64,000 nucleotides of DNA from contig JASHOA010000060.1 of NCBI GenBank assembly GCA_030041375.1, positions 62,001-126,000 on the forward strand. The letters run 5' to 3'. The notes beneath the pieces were generated by a model. It saw only the letters and a list, made by a program, of their open reading frames with translations. It made no database searches and was not told where the DNA came from. The stretch comes from Acetobacteraceae bacterium (GTDB taxonomy: Bacteria > Pseudomonadota > Alphaproteobacteria > Acetobacterales > Acetobacteraceae). Position 1 is the first letter of the stretch. Every line of letters starts with the position of its first letter. Positions 41,951 to 50,934 of the stretch are shown piece after piece. The position numbers and the translations under genes are program-made.

Positions 41951-42678
41951 CCGGACCAGCCGAACGCCCCGGGCGGCACCTGGCCGGGGGCGACATAGGC
42001 GTGGTGCAGCGCGTCGAGCTGCGCCCATAAGAGATCGCACTTGAAGGTGAGGGCGGCGATCGCCGCGTGCTGCTGCTCGGGAGTGCGTGCGTGCTGCCTG
42101 ACATAGTCGAGCGCGAAATCGGCGTCGCGCGGCGCCTGGTCGAGGCGGGCATTGAAATAGGCGAGCGTCTCGCGGGTGATGAAGTCATAGTTGGCGAGCA
42201 TCCCCGCCACGCGCTCGGAAATGATCGCCGGGGAGAAGATCTCGGTGAGCGAGGAGGCGACCGCCTCGAGCAGGGTCCGTTCCCGCACGAAGGCGACGTA
42301 GGCATCGACGGCATAGCGGACGCCGGGCAGCACCCCGGCGGTCGAGAGCACGTAGTTCCGGTCCAGCCCGAGATCCGCGGTCAGGCGGAGCCAGCGCTCG
42401 ATGCCGCCCTCGCCCGGGCCGGTGCCGTCATGATCGACCAGCCGCTGGCGCCAGACGCGGCGCAGCTCCCGATCTTCCGTGCGCGCCATCAGCGCGGCGT
42501 CCTTCTGGGGAATGCGGCACTGGTAATAGTAGCGGTTCAGCGCCCAGGCCTGGACCTGGCGCCGGTCGAGCTTGCCGCCGTGCAGAAGCCCGTGGAACGG
42601 GTGGCGGTTGTGATAGCGCTCGGCGCCGACCGCACGCAGCGCCTGCTCGAGTTCGGCGGCACTCATCAAGGCCGTCAC
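41947..42678 (-). CDS. pqqC: PqqC, pyrroloquinoline-quinone synthase
   Basis: A 243-residue all-helical oxidase for the last step of PQQ synthesis. Seen are 'YHNRHPFHGLLHGGKLDRRQVQAWALNRYYYQCRIPQKDAALMAR', with the active-site His and Tyr, 'WRQRLVDHDG', 'LTEIFSPAIISERVAGML' and 'YDFITRETLAYFNARL'. The fold uses no metal. Both ends overlap neighbours by four bases. Confidence 0.96.
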   Translation of the reverse strand: MTALMSAAELEQALRAVGAERYHNRHPFHGLLHGGKLDRRQVQAWALNRYYYQCRIPQKDAALMARTEDRELRRVWRQRLVDHDGTGPGEGGIERWLRLTADLGLDRNYVLSTAGVLPGVRYAVDAYVAFVRERTLLEAVASSLTEIFSPAIISERVAGMLANYDFITRETLAYFNARLDQAPRDADFALDYVRQHARTPEQQHAAIAALTFKCDLLWAQLDALHHAYVAPGQVPPGAFGWSG

Positions 42679-43601
42679 AGCGCAATCTCCATCCTGTCCT
42701 CCGCCACCTCCCAGCCTGCCTCGGCGAGTCTCTGTCGCTCCGGCGAATCCGCCATCAGGATCGGATTGGTATTGTTCACGTGCACGAAAATTTTCCGCCG
42801 GATGCCGAGCGCGGCAAGGCCGGCGACGGTGCCATCCTCTCCCCAGACGGCGAGGTGCCCCATGCGCCGGCCGGTCTTGGTGCCGAGCCCGAGGCGAATC
42901 ATTTCGTCATCGGTCCAAAGCGTGCCGTCGAAGAAAACCAGCGGCGAATCCCTGAGCCGGGTGAGCAATTCGGGCGAGAGCGCGGCACAGCCGGGCACGA
43001 AATGGAATCGCGCGCCGTTCGCGGTCTCGCTGACAGCGAGGCCGAGCGTATCGCCGGGGGCGGAGCCATATTCCGGCCGCTCGCCCGTCTCGGCGTAGAG
43101 GGCAACCTTGCCCGGCACGGCAAAGGCCTCCACCGTCAGGCCAAGCGGCTGGCCGGCGAAATCCGTTACCGCTCGGGCCTCGCCAAGAACGATCTCGCGG
43201 CGGGCGACGAAGGCAGGATCGAGCGCCCTGAACATCGGGTTGGCCTCGATCAGTGCCAGGGACCGCCCCGAGGCGTGCAGACTGAGCGGCTGGCTTTCGC
43301 GCAGGTGCAGGAGCCCTGCCACGGCGTCGATTTCGGCGTTGGTGAGCAGCACCGCCCGGATCGGGCTGTCGCGGCCGCTGCCGTTCGGATGCAGGGCGGG
43401 GTTGGCGGCGATCTGCTCCCTGAGATCGGGCGAGGCGTTCAGAAGAAGCCAGTTCCGTCCATCGGCGGACACCGCGAGCGAGCATTGGGTCCGGGGGCGG
43501 GCGGCGGGGTCTCCGTTGCGTGCCCGCAAGCAATTAGCGCAGGAACAGTTCCATTGCGGGAAACCCCCACCGGCGGCCCCGCCCAGAACGATAATGTGCA
43601 T
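42675..43601 (-). CDS. pqqB: PqqB, metallo-beta-lactamase-fold oxygenase
   Basis: A 308-residue protein of the metallo-beta-lactamase fold. The start 'MHIIVLGGAAGGGFPQWNCSCANCLRARNG' is diagnostic for PqqB, followed by 'TNAEIDAVAGLLHLRESQPLSLHAS' and 'FVHVNNTNPILM'. PqqB hydroxylates the Tyr of the precursor before PqqC acts. The 71-base gap to pqqA holds a hairpin. Confidence 0.96.
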   Translation of the reverse strand: MHIIVLGGAAGGGFPQWNCSCANCLRARNGDPAARPRTQCSLAVSADGRNWLLLNASPDLREQIAANPALHPNGSGRDSPIRAVLLTNAEIDAVAGLLHLRESQPLSLHASGRSLALIEANPMFRALDPAFVARREIVLGEARAVTDFAGQPLGLTVEAFAVPGKVALYAETGERPEYGSAPGDTLGLAVSETANGARFHFVPGCAALSPELLTRLRDSPLVFFDGTLWTDDEMIRLGLGTKTGRRMGHLAVWGEDGTVAGLAALGIRRKIFVHVNNTNPILMADSPERQRLAEAGWEVAEDRMEIAL

Positions 43602-43626
43602 GTCGTAAAACGGGTTGCACCGGAAG

Positions 43627-43644
43627 CGATGAGCGTGCTCATCG
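43627..43644 (-). other. hairpin between pqqA and pqqB
   Basis: Stem CGATGAG / CTCATCG with a four-base loop. pqqA is normally needed in large excess over the enzymes, and a hairpin in this gap that limits read-through or protects the pqqA end of the mRNA is known in other bacteria. No T-tract is present. Confidence 0.5.
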
Positions 43645-43672
43645 GCTCCCGGCGCCTAGGCGACCCAGTCTG

Positions 43673-43750
43673 TCAGTCCAGATCGGCGCAAGCGTAGGAA
43701 TTGATTTCCATGCCAACGGCGATCTCGACGACCTTCGGCTTTGTCCACAT
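43673..43750 (-). CDS. pqqA: PqqA, PQQ precursor peptide
   Basis: A 25-codon gene. The peptide starts MWTKPKVVEIAVGMEINSYA and ends CADLD. It holds the E-x-x-x-Y pair (Glu15 and Tyr19) that becomes PQQ. The GGGAGGAG ribosome site is nine bases before the ATG. It is the first gene of pqqABCDE, 71 bases ahead of pqqB. The peptide length and the 'W-x-K-P' start are standard. Confidence 0.96.
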   Translation of the reverse strand: MWTKPKVVEIAVGMEINSYACADLD

Positions 43751-43862
43751 GGATTTAACTCCTCCCGGACATCACAGCTCCGTTCGCCGAATGCGAACCG
43801 GGAGCAGCAAAATACTGCCTCCGATCGGCAGCCTGTGCAAGCTTCCCCAGGTTAAAAATCAC

Positions 43863-43877
43863 CTGCATAAAGTGCAG
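43863..43877 (-). promoter_or_regulatory. palindrome CTGCACTTTATGCAG before pqqA
   Basis: Read toward pqqA the word is CTGCACTTTATGCAG, an imperfect palindrome centred about 120 bases from the start codon. It matches 13 of 15 bases of the site before the PQQ-ABC operon, in the same orientation and at nearly the same distance. The same 287-base region also serves the divergent DsbA-like gene. Confidence 0.5.
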
Positions 43878-44037
43878 CATGATTCCCATTTTGCCGCTAC
43901 CGCCGCGCCTGCAACCGGGGCGTGCCGGGCGCGGCGCGTGGGGGCTTGACCGCAAGCTTCCGGCACCCCCTTTTGCTGAGCGGATCGCCGCTCCGGCCGC
44001 CGTCGCGGCGGGGGCTCAACTGGTCGAGGTTCCACGC

Positions 44038-44649
44038 ATGTCCCTCTCGCGCCGCTCTCTCCTCGCCGCCGCCGCCGCCGCGGGCGCCGCGTTGGCCCCA
44101 TCGCTTGCCGGTGCCGCGACCGACCCCGCCCTCGGCCCGCGGACACTCGGCGATCCGAAGGCAAAAGTGCACGTGATCGAGTATTTCTCGCTGACCTGCA
44201 CGCATTGTGCGGCCTTCGCCAACGAGACGATGCCCGAGGTGGAGAAGAAGCTGATCCAGCCTGGCACCGTCTACTGGATTTTCCGCGATTTCCCGCTCGA
44301 CCGGGTGGCGCTGACCGCGGCGATGGTGGCGCGCTCGCTAGAGCCCGACCGCTATGCCCCCTTCATCTTCGCGCTGTTCGCGAGCCAGGACCGATGGGCC
44401 TTCGCCCCGAACGTGAATTCGACGGCGGAGATCGGCAAGCTGGCGGCGCTGGACGGTATGTCCGAGGCCGATTTCTCGGCTGCCATCAATAACACCGCGC
44501 TGCAGAACTTTATCCTCGCCGAGCAGCGCCGCGCCGAAGAAAAATATCACGTCGACTCGACGCCGACCTTCATAATCAACGGCAAGCCGCATGCCGGCGA
44601 GATGCCTTATGCGGACTTCGCCAAGCTGATCGCCGCCGCCGGCGGCTGA
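44038..44649 (+). CDS. DsbA-family thiol:disulfide protein, Tat-exported
   Basis: A 203-residue thioredoxin-fold protein. The N-terminus 'SRRSLLAAAAAAGAALAPS' is a twin-arginine signal. 'VIEYFSLTCTHCAAFANETMPEVEKKL' carries the CxxC active site (CTHC) and 'HVDSTPTFIINGKPHAG' the cis-Pro loop. It resembles the DsbA/BdbD-like thioredoxin_4 group that oxidises or isomerises exported proteins. It ends 10 bases before smc; the alphaproteobacterial DsbA-SMC pairing is common. It might help form the disulfides of the exported quinoproteins, but that is a guess. Confidence 0.85.
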   Translation: MSLSRRSLLAAAAAAGAALAPSLAGAATDPALGPRTLGDPKAKVHVIEYFSLTCTHCAAFANETMPEVEKKLIQPGTVYWIFRDFPLDRVALTAAMVARSLEPDRYAPFIFALFASQDRWAFAPNVNSTAEIGKLAALDGMSEADFSAAINNTALQNFILAEQRRAEEKYHVDSTPTFIINGKPHAGEMPYADFAKLIAAAGG

Positions 44650-44659
44650 AGGGGATTGT

Positions 44660-47600
44660 TTGCCCGCCTGCTTCACCCGCCTGCGCCTGGTCGGGTTCAA
44701 GAGCTTCGCTGAGCCGGTCACTATCGAAATCCTTCCCGGCCTCACCGGGATCGTCGGGCCGAATGGATGCGGCAAGTCGAACGTGGTCGAGGCGCTGCGC
44801 TTCGTGATGGGCGAAGCGAGTGCCAAATCCATGCGCAGCGGCGAGATGGAGGACGTGATCTTTGCGGGCACGGCGGCCCGCCCGGCCCGCAACCTGGCCG
44901 AGGTTACGCTGGCCATTGAGGCCGGCGATTCGCCGCTGCCGGTGCCTTTCCACGAGGCGGCGGAGCTGGTGATCAGCCGTGGCGTCGAGCGTGCCCGCGG
45001 CAGCACGTTTCGCATCAATGGCCGTGAGGTTCGTGCGCGCGACGTGCAGACATTGTTCGCCGACCTGGGCAGCGGGCCGCGCGCCTCGGCGATGATCACC
45101 CAGGGTCGTATCACCGCGCTGGTCGGGGGGCGGGCGGAGGAGCGGCGCCTGTTGCTGGAGGAAGCGGCCGGCATCACCGGGTTGCACGCCCGGCGCCACG
45201 AGGCCGAACTCAAGCTTGCGGCAGCGGAGGCCAACCTGGCCCGGGCCGAGGAGGTGAGGGCGGGTCTCGAGGCCCAGCTTGCCGCCCTCCGCCGCCAGGC
45301 ACGGCAGGCCAGCCGCTATCGCCATCTCGGCGACGCCATCCGGGCGGCGGAGGCCGATCTGCTGGCGATCGCCCGCGCCCGCGCCGAGGCCATGCGGGCG
45401 GCGGCAGAGCAGGCGCTGCGGGCGGCCCGGCTCGCGCTGGCGGATCGGACCGCCGTTGCCGAAAGGGCGGGGGCACGCGCTGCCGAAACCGCTGCCGCGT
45501 TGCCCGAGAAGCGCGAAGCAGAGGCAGCCAGCCGGACCGCCCTGGAGAGGGCACGCCTTGGCCGTGAGCAGATCGCGGCGGACGAGGCGCGCGTCCGCGC
45601 CGAACTCGAGGCCTGCGCCGCGCGGCTGGCGGAGCTCGACCGCGATCTTGCCCACGGAGCGGCCCTGGCCAGCGACGCTGCGGCGGCCGAGGCGCGGCTG
45701 GCCGCAGAGGCCGGCGATCTTGCCGCTTCGCTTCTCCGCCGCCCGGCAGAGGCCGAGGCGGCCGGTGCCGCGGTCGCCGAAGCGACCGCCGCGGCCGAAG
45801 CAGCGGAGGCGGCGGCCGACCGCGCGGCGGAGGCAGCCGCCGGCGTGCTGGCCCGTGCCGGTGCCTTGGAGCAGGAGCGGCGCCGTCTCGAGGACCGGCA
45901 GCGGCGGCTGATTGCCGACGAGGCCCGGCTTGCCGCGGAAGAGACCCGGCTTGCCGCCGCCGCGGTTGACACTCTGCGCCTGGAGGCGGCGGCGGGCGAG
46001 GAAGCGGCCTCCGAGGCGGCCCTTCAGGCGGCGCGGGCCGAGCGGGACAGATGCGCTGCCAGCCGCCAGGCGGCCGCCGCGGCGCATGAGGCGGCGCGGG
46101 AGAAACTGGCGCAAGCGGTTGCCGAACGGACTCGCCTTGCCGCCGAAACCGAGGCCCTCGCCGCGGTTCTCGCTGCCGGAGGCGAGCCGGGTGCAGAAGG
46201 GCCCTCTCTCGGCGAAACCCTCATTGTTCCGGCCGGGCTCGAGGCTGCCGTTTCGGCGGCGCTCGGCAGTGCGCTGGAGGCGGCGGCGAGCCGCTGGCGG
46301 GCGCTCCCTGCCGGGGGGGCGGCGGCCGCTTCGTTGCCCGAAGCGACGATCCCGCTTGATGCGCTGTTGCCCGTGCCGGCGGCATTGGCGCGTGTCCTGC
46401 CGCTGGTCGGAGTGATCGAGAACGCCGAGCTGGGGGAGCGCCTGCAGGCGGCCCTGGCGCCGGGACAGGCGCTGGTCACGCGCGACGGCGGCCTCTGGCG
46501 CTGGGACGGCTATTCGCTCAAGCCCGGCACCGAGAGCGTGGGCGCGGTCAGAATGGTGGCGCGCAACCGGCTGCTGCTGCTGGGCGATCAGCTTCGAGCG
46601 GCCGAGGAGTCCGCGGCGAGCGCGCAGGCTGCCCGGGAAGCGGTTGCGGCTTTCGAGTCTGCGGCGAGCCGGGCGGCAGCCGAGGCGGAAGCGGGGCATC
46701 GGGGGGCCGAACAACGCTCCGAGAAGCTGCGCCGGGCCGCCGATGCGCTGCGCCGGGAGGCGGCGGCCGTTGCCGCCCATCGCGAGGCACTCGCGCTCCA
46801 CACCGAACGGATTGGCTCCGAACGCAGCGAACTGGAGCGTGCTTTGGCGGCGCTGCTCGCGGAGTGCGCGAATCTCCCCGACCCTGCCGCTGCGCGTGCC
46901 GTTCTCGAGGCGGCGCGTGGCGAACTCGCGGCGGCGCGCGGGTGCGAAGCGGTGGCGCGCTCCGAGCAATCGGCCCTGGCGGAGCGGAGCGCCGCCGATT
47001 CGGCGCGCCAGTCAGCCATTGCGCGCGAGCGGAAGGACTGGGCTGAGCGCAGCGAGGCCGCCGCGGCGCGCACTTCCGAGCTTGCGAGTCGGCGGGCCTT
47101 ACTCGCTTCCGAACATGCGGCGCTCGCGACCCGGCCGCAGGAACTCGCCCGCACGGCCGCCCAGGCTCTCGATGCGCTGGAAGCTGCGGAAGAAGCGCAT
47201 CGGCAGATTCAACAGCGGCTCGCCGGGGCTGAGCAAGACGCGGAAGCGGCGGCGCGCGCGCTGCGTTCGGCGGAGCACGACAGAGGTTCGGCCCGCGAAC
47301 AGGCGCTGCTTTGCGAATCCTCTCTCCGCGAAGCCGAAGCGGCGCTTGCCACCGTGGATGAGCAGATCCGCGAGCGCCTGGGGGCCCATGCCGCGCTGCC
47401 TGAAGCGGCAACGGCGGCGGATGCCGAACAGGCGGCGCGCCGGCGGCTCGAGCGGCTGATGCGTGAGCGGGAAGCGATGGGGCCGGTCAATCTTCGCGCC
47501 GAGATGGAAGCCGGCGAGATCGAAACGCGCATTGCCGCGATCACCCGCGAAGGGGAGGAGCTGATCGGCGCCATCGCCAAGCTGCGCGGTTCGATCGGCT

Positions 47601-48118
47601 ATCTCAATCGCGAAGGGCGGAGCCGGCTTTCGGCGATGTTCGCCGAGGTCGATCGGCATTTCCACGCGCTTTTCCAGCGCATGTTCGGCGGCGGGCGGGC
47701 GCATCTCGCCCTGGTCGGATCGGATGATCCGCTCTCCGCCGGGCTCGAGATCTACGCCGAGCCACCCGGCAAGAAGCTGGCCCAGCTCTCGCTTCTTTCC
47801 GGCGGCGAGCAGGCGCTGATCGCACTGTCGCTGATATTTGCGGTCTTTCGCTGCAATCCCGCGCCGATTGCCGTGCTGGACGAAGTGGACGCTCCGCTCG
47901 ACGACGTGAATGTCGGGCGGTTCTGCGCATTGGTCGAGGACGTGGTGCGCGAATCGGGCACGCGGATGCTGATCGCAACGCACCATCCGCTGACGATGGC
48001 ACGGATGCAGCGGCTTTATGGCGTGACAATGCAGGAGCGCGGTGTCTCGCGCCTCATCTCGGTTGATCTTGCGTCCGCGGTCGAGATGGCGGATCCGCCG
48101 CGCATGGCGGCCGAATAG
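44660..48118 (+). CDS. smc: chromosome segregation protein SMC
   Basis: A 1152-residue SMC ATPase. Walker A 'GPNGCGKSN' is near residues 33-41 and the R-loop near 'GSGPRASAMITQGRI'. Two long Ala/Glu/Arg-rich coiled coils flank the hinge at about 500-610 ('EGPSLGETLIVPAGLEAAVSAALGSALEA'). The C-terminal head has signature 'LSGGEQALIALSLIF', Walker B 'PIAVLDEVDAPLDD' and 'IATHHPLTMARM'. The start is TTG behind AAGGGGA, 10 bases after the DsbA-like gene. Acts with ScpAB in chromosome folding; those genes are not here. The coils are unusually Ala-rich, in line with the high GC of the genome. Confidence 0.95.
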   Translation: MPACFTRLRLVGFKSFAEPVTIEILPGLTGIVGPNGCGKSNVVEALRFVMGEASAKSMRSGEMEDVIFAGTAARPARNLAEVTLAIEAGDSPLPVPFHEAAELVISRGVERARGSTFRINGREVRARDVQTLFADLGSGPRASAMITQGRITALVGGRAEERRLLLEEAAGITGLHARRHEAELKLAAAEANLARAEEVRAGLEAQLAALRRQARQASRYRHLGDAIRAAEADLLAIARARAEAMRAAAEQALRAARLALADRTAVAERAGARAAETAAALPEKREAEAASRTALERARLGREQIAADEARVRAELEACAARLAELDRDLAHGAALASDAAAAEARLAAEAGDLAASLLRRPAEAEAAGAAVAEATAAAEAAEAAADRAAEAAAGVLARAGALEQERRRLEDRQRRLIADEARLAAEETRLAAAAVDTLRLEAAAGEEAASEAALQAARAERDRCAASRQAAAAAHEAAREKLAQAVAERTRLAAETEALAAVLAAGGEPGAEGPSLGETLIVPAGLEAAVSAALGSALEAAASRWRALPAGGAAAASLPEATIPLDALLPVPAALARVLPLVGVIENAELGERLQAALAPGQALVTRDGGLWRWDGYSLKPGTESVGAVRMVARNRLLLLGDQLRAAEESAASAQAAREAVAAFESAASRAAAEAEAGHRGAEQRSEKLRRAADALRREAAAVAAHREALALHTERIGSERSELERALAALLAECANLPDPAAARAVLEAARGELAAARGCEAVARSEQSALAERSAADSARQSAIARERKDWAERSEAAAARTSELASRRALLASEHAALATRPQELARTAAQALDALEAAEEAHRQIQQRLAGAEQDAEAAARALRSAEHDRGSAREQALLCESSLREAEAALATVDEQIRERLGAHAALPEAATAADAEQAARRRLERLMREREAMGPVNLRAEMEAGEIETRIAAITREGEELIGAIAKLRGSIGYLNREGRSRLSAMFAEVDRHFHALFQRMFGGGRAHLALVGSDDPLSAGLEIYAEPPGKKLAQLSLLSGGEQALIALSLIFAVFRCNPAPIAVLDEVDAPLDDVNVGRFCALVEDVVRESGTRMLIATHHPLTMARMQRLYGVTMQERGVSRLISVDLASAVEMADPPRMAAE

Positions 48119-48151
48119 GAGCAGCCCGGCACGGGTCTAGGACATTGTTTG

Positions 48152-48264
48152 AGCCCGCGATTCGCGCCCTCCGACGATTCCGCCTCGGGCGATCGCGGGC
48201 TAGCGCTTTATTTGAGCCCGCGATTCACGCCCTCCGACGATTCCGCCTCGGGCGATCGCGGGCT
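48152..48264 (+). repeat. 50-bp palindrome, two copies in tandem
   Basis: Copies at 48152-48201 and 48215-48264, 13 bases apart, between the convergent smc and TPR genes. Just upstream, 48121-48137 retains half of the 40-base hairpin (CAGCCCGGCACGGGTCT), so the linked hairpin has been partly lost here. Confidence 0.92.
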
Positions 48265-48282
48265 GGCCGCCTCCGGCGCTGC

Positions 48283-50904
48283 TCAGTCGGAAGAGCAGTG
48301 CCGGCCGGACGGCAGGAGCTTGTCGACGATCTCGACCTGCTCCTGAACCTGATGATCCGTCGGCGCGAGAGCGGCCGCCGAGTGCAGCTCCTTGCAAGCT
48401 TCCTGGAGCGCCGCCAGTCGCAAGCCTTCCGGCGTCTCCGGGCCGATTTTCCGGAGCAGGGCGACCGCGAGGCCGTAGTGTGCGCTGGCCATGGCGGGGC
48501 CGAGCGCGACCGCCTTCATGTATTCTGCGGCGGCCTCATCGAGCCTTCCCTGCGCGAGGAACACATTGCCAAGGTTGTTGTGTGGAAGGGCCGTATCGGG
48601 GGCAAGCGCGATGGCGGCGCGATATTCGGCGATCGCCTCATCCGGCTTGCCCTGCTCGAAGAGGGCGAGGCCAAGACCATTGTGCGCAAGCGCGAATTTC
48701 GGATCGAGGGCGATGGCTGAGCGGTATTCGGCCGCAGCCGCAGCCGGCTTCTGCTGATCCAGGAGAACGTTGCCGAGGCCGTTGCGGGGAAGGGCGGCCT
48801 TCGGATCGAGGGCGATCGCCTTGCGGTATTCGCCGGCCGCCGGATCGTCTTCGTGCCGGTCGAACAGGACGTTGCCAAGTCCGTTATAGGCCAGGGAGAA
48901 TTTCGGATCGAGGGCGATCGCCTTCTCATATTCCGCCGCCGCCGCCTCCGGCTTGCGCTGATCGCGCAGAATGTTGCCGAGGCCGTTGTGCGGAAGAGCG
49001 GATTTCGGATCGAGTGTGATGGCGATGCGATATTCGGACGCCGCCTGATCCGGTTGGCCCTGGTCGTAGAGGACGTTGCCAAGGCCGTTGTGCGGGTCTC
49101 CATATGTCCGGTCGAGGTTGATGGCCTTCCGGTATTCGGCGGCGGCGGCGGCGAGGCTGCCCTGATCATAGAGAACGTTGCCGAGCCCGTTATGCGGATA
49201 GGTCAGCGCGGCGTCGAGCGCGATGGCGCTGCGATATTCGGCGGCGGCGGCGGCGAGCTCGCTTTTGTCGAACAGAACGTTGCCGAGCCCATTGTGCGGG
49301 ACGGCGGAGTCGGGACCGAGCGCGATCGCGCTTTGGTATTCCGCGGCGGCCGCGTCGAGCTTGCCAAGATCGTTCAGCGCGTTGGCAAGGCCATTGTGCG
49401 GGCTGGCGTAGAGGGGGTCGAGCGCGATCGCCGCGCGATATTGCCGGGCGGCGGCGGCAAACTGATGCTCGCTCAGCAGAACATCGCCGAGCCCGTTGCG
49501 TGGGAGGGCGGAACGAGGGTCAAGCGCTATCGCGCGGCCATACTCCGCCGCTGCCGGCTGCAGTTGGCCCTGGTTGCGGAGGACGGCGCCGAGGCCGTCA
49601 TGCGGGTAGAAGGACCGGGGATCGAGCCGAATTGCGGTGCGGAACTCCTGGCCCGCCGCGCTGACGTGCCGTTGCGCGAGGAGAGCGTCACCAAGGCCGT
49701 TGTAAGCGATGGCGAATCCGGGATCGAGCGCGATCGCAGCGTGATATTCCGTGGCTGCCGGCCCGGGATTGCGTTGCGCGAGCAGCACATTGCCGAGATT
49801 GTCGTGAGTGGCGGGAGATTGGCCATCCCGATGCACGGCCATGCGCAATTCCGCCAGGGCAGGAGCGAGCCGGCCTTCTCCGGCGAGGGCAATGGCCAGC
49901 CCCTCATGGGCGGCGCCGGATGCCGGGTCGAGCGCGATCGCTTTCGAAAATTCGCTGGCGGCGGCAGCAAATTTCTGTTGCTGGAGAAGAACGCTGCCGA
50001 GGTCGGCATGGGCGGCGCCGGAGCCGCGATCCAGGCGGATCGCGGCTTGATACTCGCGGGTGGCCGAATCGAGGTTCCCATCTGTCACATAACCGTTGCC
50101 GAGGCTGCGGTGGAGGGCCGCCCCGGTCACAGGAGAGGCGGCGGCGATCACACTCGGCGCCGCCCGATCAAGAAGGAGATCGGGATCTGTCGCGTCGCCG
50201 CCGGGGCCGAGGGAAAAGATCACACGACCGTTGCCACGCAGAACGAGCGAAAAATGCGAGCCATTACCAATGAACTCCCCCGAGACCATCAGTCGCTGTC
50301 CGGCTCCGAGAGCGGCGCCGATCGCCATGGCGACCGATTCGAGGGACAGGCCGGGCCCGAGCACGACAACGGCCGGCAGCCGCGCCCGGTCGGCGAGATC
50401 GCGGATCGGGGCCGGGGCCGGCAGGACAAAGGGATTTGGCAGGGATCCCATCTCGAGCGTGCGGAGCGGTGGCTTCGATTGCGCAAGCGCGCTGCTGCTT
50501 CCCACCGCGGCGGGTGAAGCGGACGCCAGAAGCCGCTCGATGGCGTCGTGCAGACGCTGCGCGGCAACCTCAGGTCCGTAACCCCGCGTGGACAAGGAAG
50601 GTGGTACGGAAATGGCTTGGATGGCGAGGGTGGGTCTCAGAATTTCGCGTGCCAGGAGAATCAGTACGATCAAGATGGCCGCCGGAACGGCGACATTCAG
50701 CATGAGGTTGAGCAGGCGCTGCCACAGCGGCAGAGAGAAGCGGCCCAACGCCGTCGGGAAGCGATCCTGAAGGCCGCCGACGCCGCGCGGTTTTGCAGAG
50801 GATGCGGTGCTTCCGTCAGCCCCCGGTGCGGCCGCCGGTGATGCCAGCCCGCTGCCGCTTTCCGCTGCGGAAGACACCACGCCGCCGCCGCTCGGATCGC
50901 TCAT
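48283..50904 (-). CDS. membrane-anchored TPR repeat protein
   Basis: An 873-residue protein. A disordered Ser/Ala/Gly start is followed by one membrane helix ('LLNLMLNVAVPAAILIVLILLAR', about 65-87). A mixed domain at 100-255 ('LPAVVVLGPGLSLESVAMAIGAALGAGQRLMVSGEFIGNGSHFSLVLRGNGRVIFSLG') has no name I know. Residues about 265-835 are 16 consecutive 34-residue TPRs with the consensus 'HNGLGNVLYDQG...AAAEYRKAIALDP'. The middle repeats are so alike, at the DNA level too, that recent duplication is likely. The C-terminus is helical. It would face the periplasm or bind many partners. No neighbour identifies its role. Confidence 0.82.
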   Translation of the reverse strand: MSDPSGGGVVSSAAESGSGLASPAAAPGADGSTASSAKPRGVGGLQDRFPTALGRFSLPLWQRLLNLMLNVAVPAAILIVLILLAREILRPTLAIQAISVPPSLSTRGYGPEVAAQRLHDAIERLLASASPAAVGSSSALAQSKPPLRTLEMGSLPNPFVLPAPAPIRDLADRARLPAVVVLGPGLSLESVAMAIGAALGAGQRLMVSGEFIGNGSHFSLVLRGNGRVIFSLGPGGDATDPDLLLDRAAPSVIAAASPVTGAALHRSLGNGYVTDGNLDSATREYQAAIRLDRGSGAAHADLGSVLLQQQKFAAAASEFSKAIALDPASGAAHEGLAIALAGEGRLAPALAELRMAVHRDGQSPATHDNLGNVLLAQRNPGPAATEYHAAIALDPGFAIAYNGLGDALLAQRHVSAAGQEFRTAIRLDPRSFYPHDGLGAVLRNQGQLQPAAAEYGRAIALDPRSALPRNGLGDVLLSEHQFAAAARQYRAAIALDPLYASPHNGLANALNDLGKLDAAAAEYQSAIALGPDSAVPHNGLGNVLFDKSELAAAAAEYRSAIALDAALTYPHNGLGNVLYDQGSLAAAAAEYRKAINLDRTYGDPHNGLGNVLYDQGQPDQAASEYRIAITLDPKSALPHNGLGNILRDQRKPEAAAAEYEKAIALDPKFSLAYNGLGNVLFDRHEDDPAAGEYRKAIALDPKAALPRNGLGNVLLDQQKPAAAAAEYRSAIALDPKFALAHNGLGLALFEQGKPDEAIAEYRAAIALAPDTALPHNNLGNVFLAQGRLDEAAAEYMKAVALGPAMASAHYGLAVALLRKIGPETPEGLRLAALQEACKELHSAAALAPTDHQVQEQVEIVDKLLPSGRHCSSD

Positions 50905-50934
50905 CGCTTCCGGCCTCGCCCTCCGGCCCCGCGA

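Noticed and set aside
44576-46969. Long minus-strand frame of 797 codons opposite smc
   Set aside because: Arg/Gly/Ala-rich sequence with no domain, a mirror of the Ala-rich smc coiled coils.
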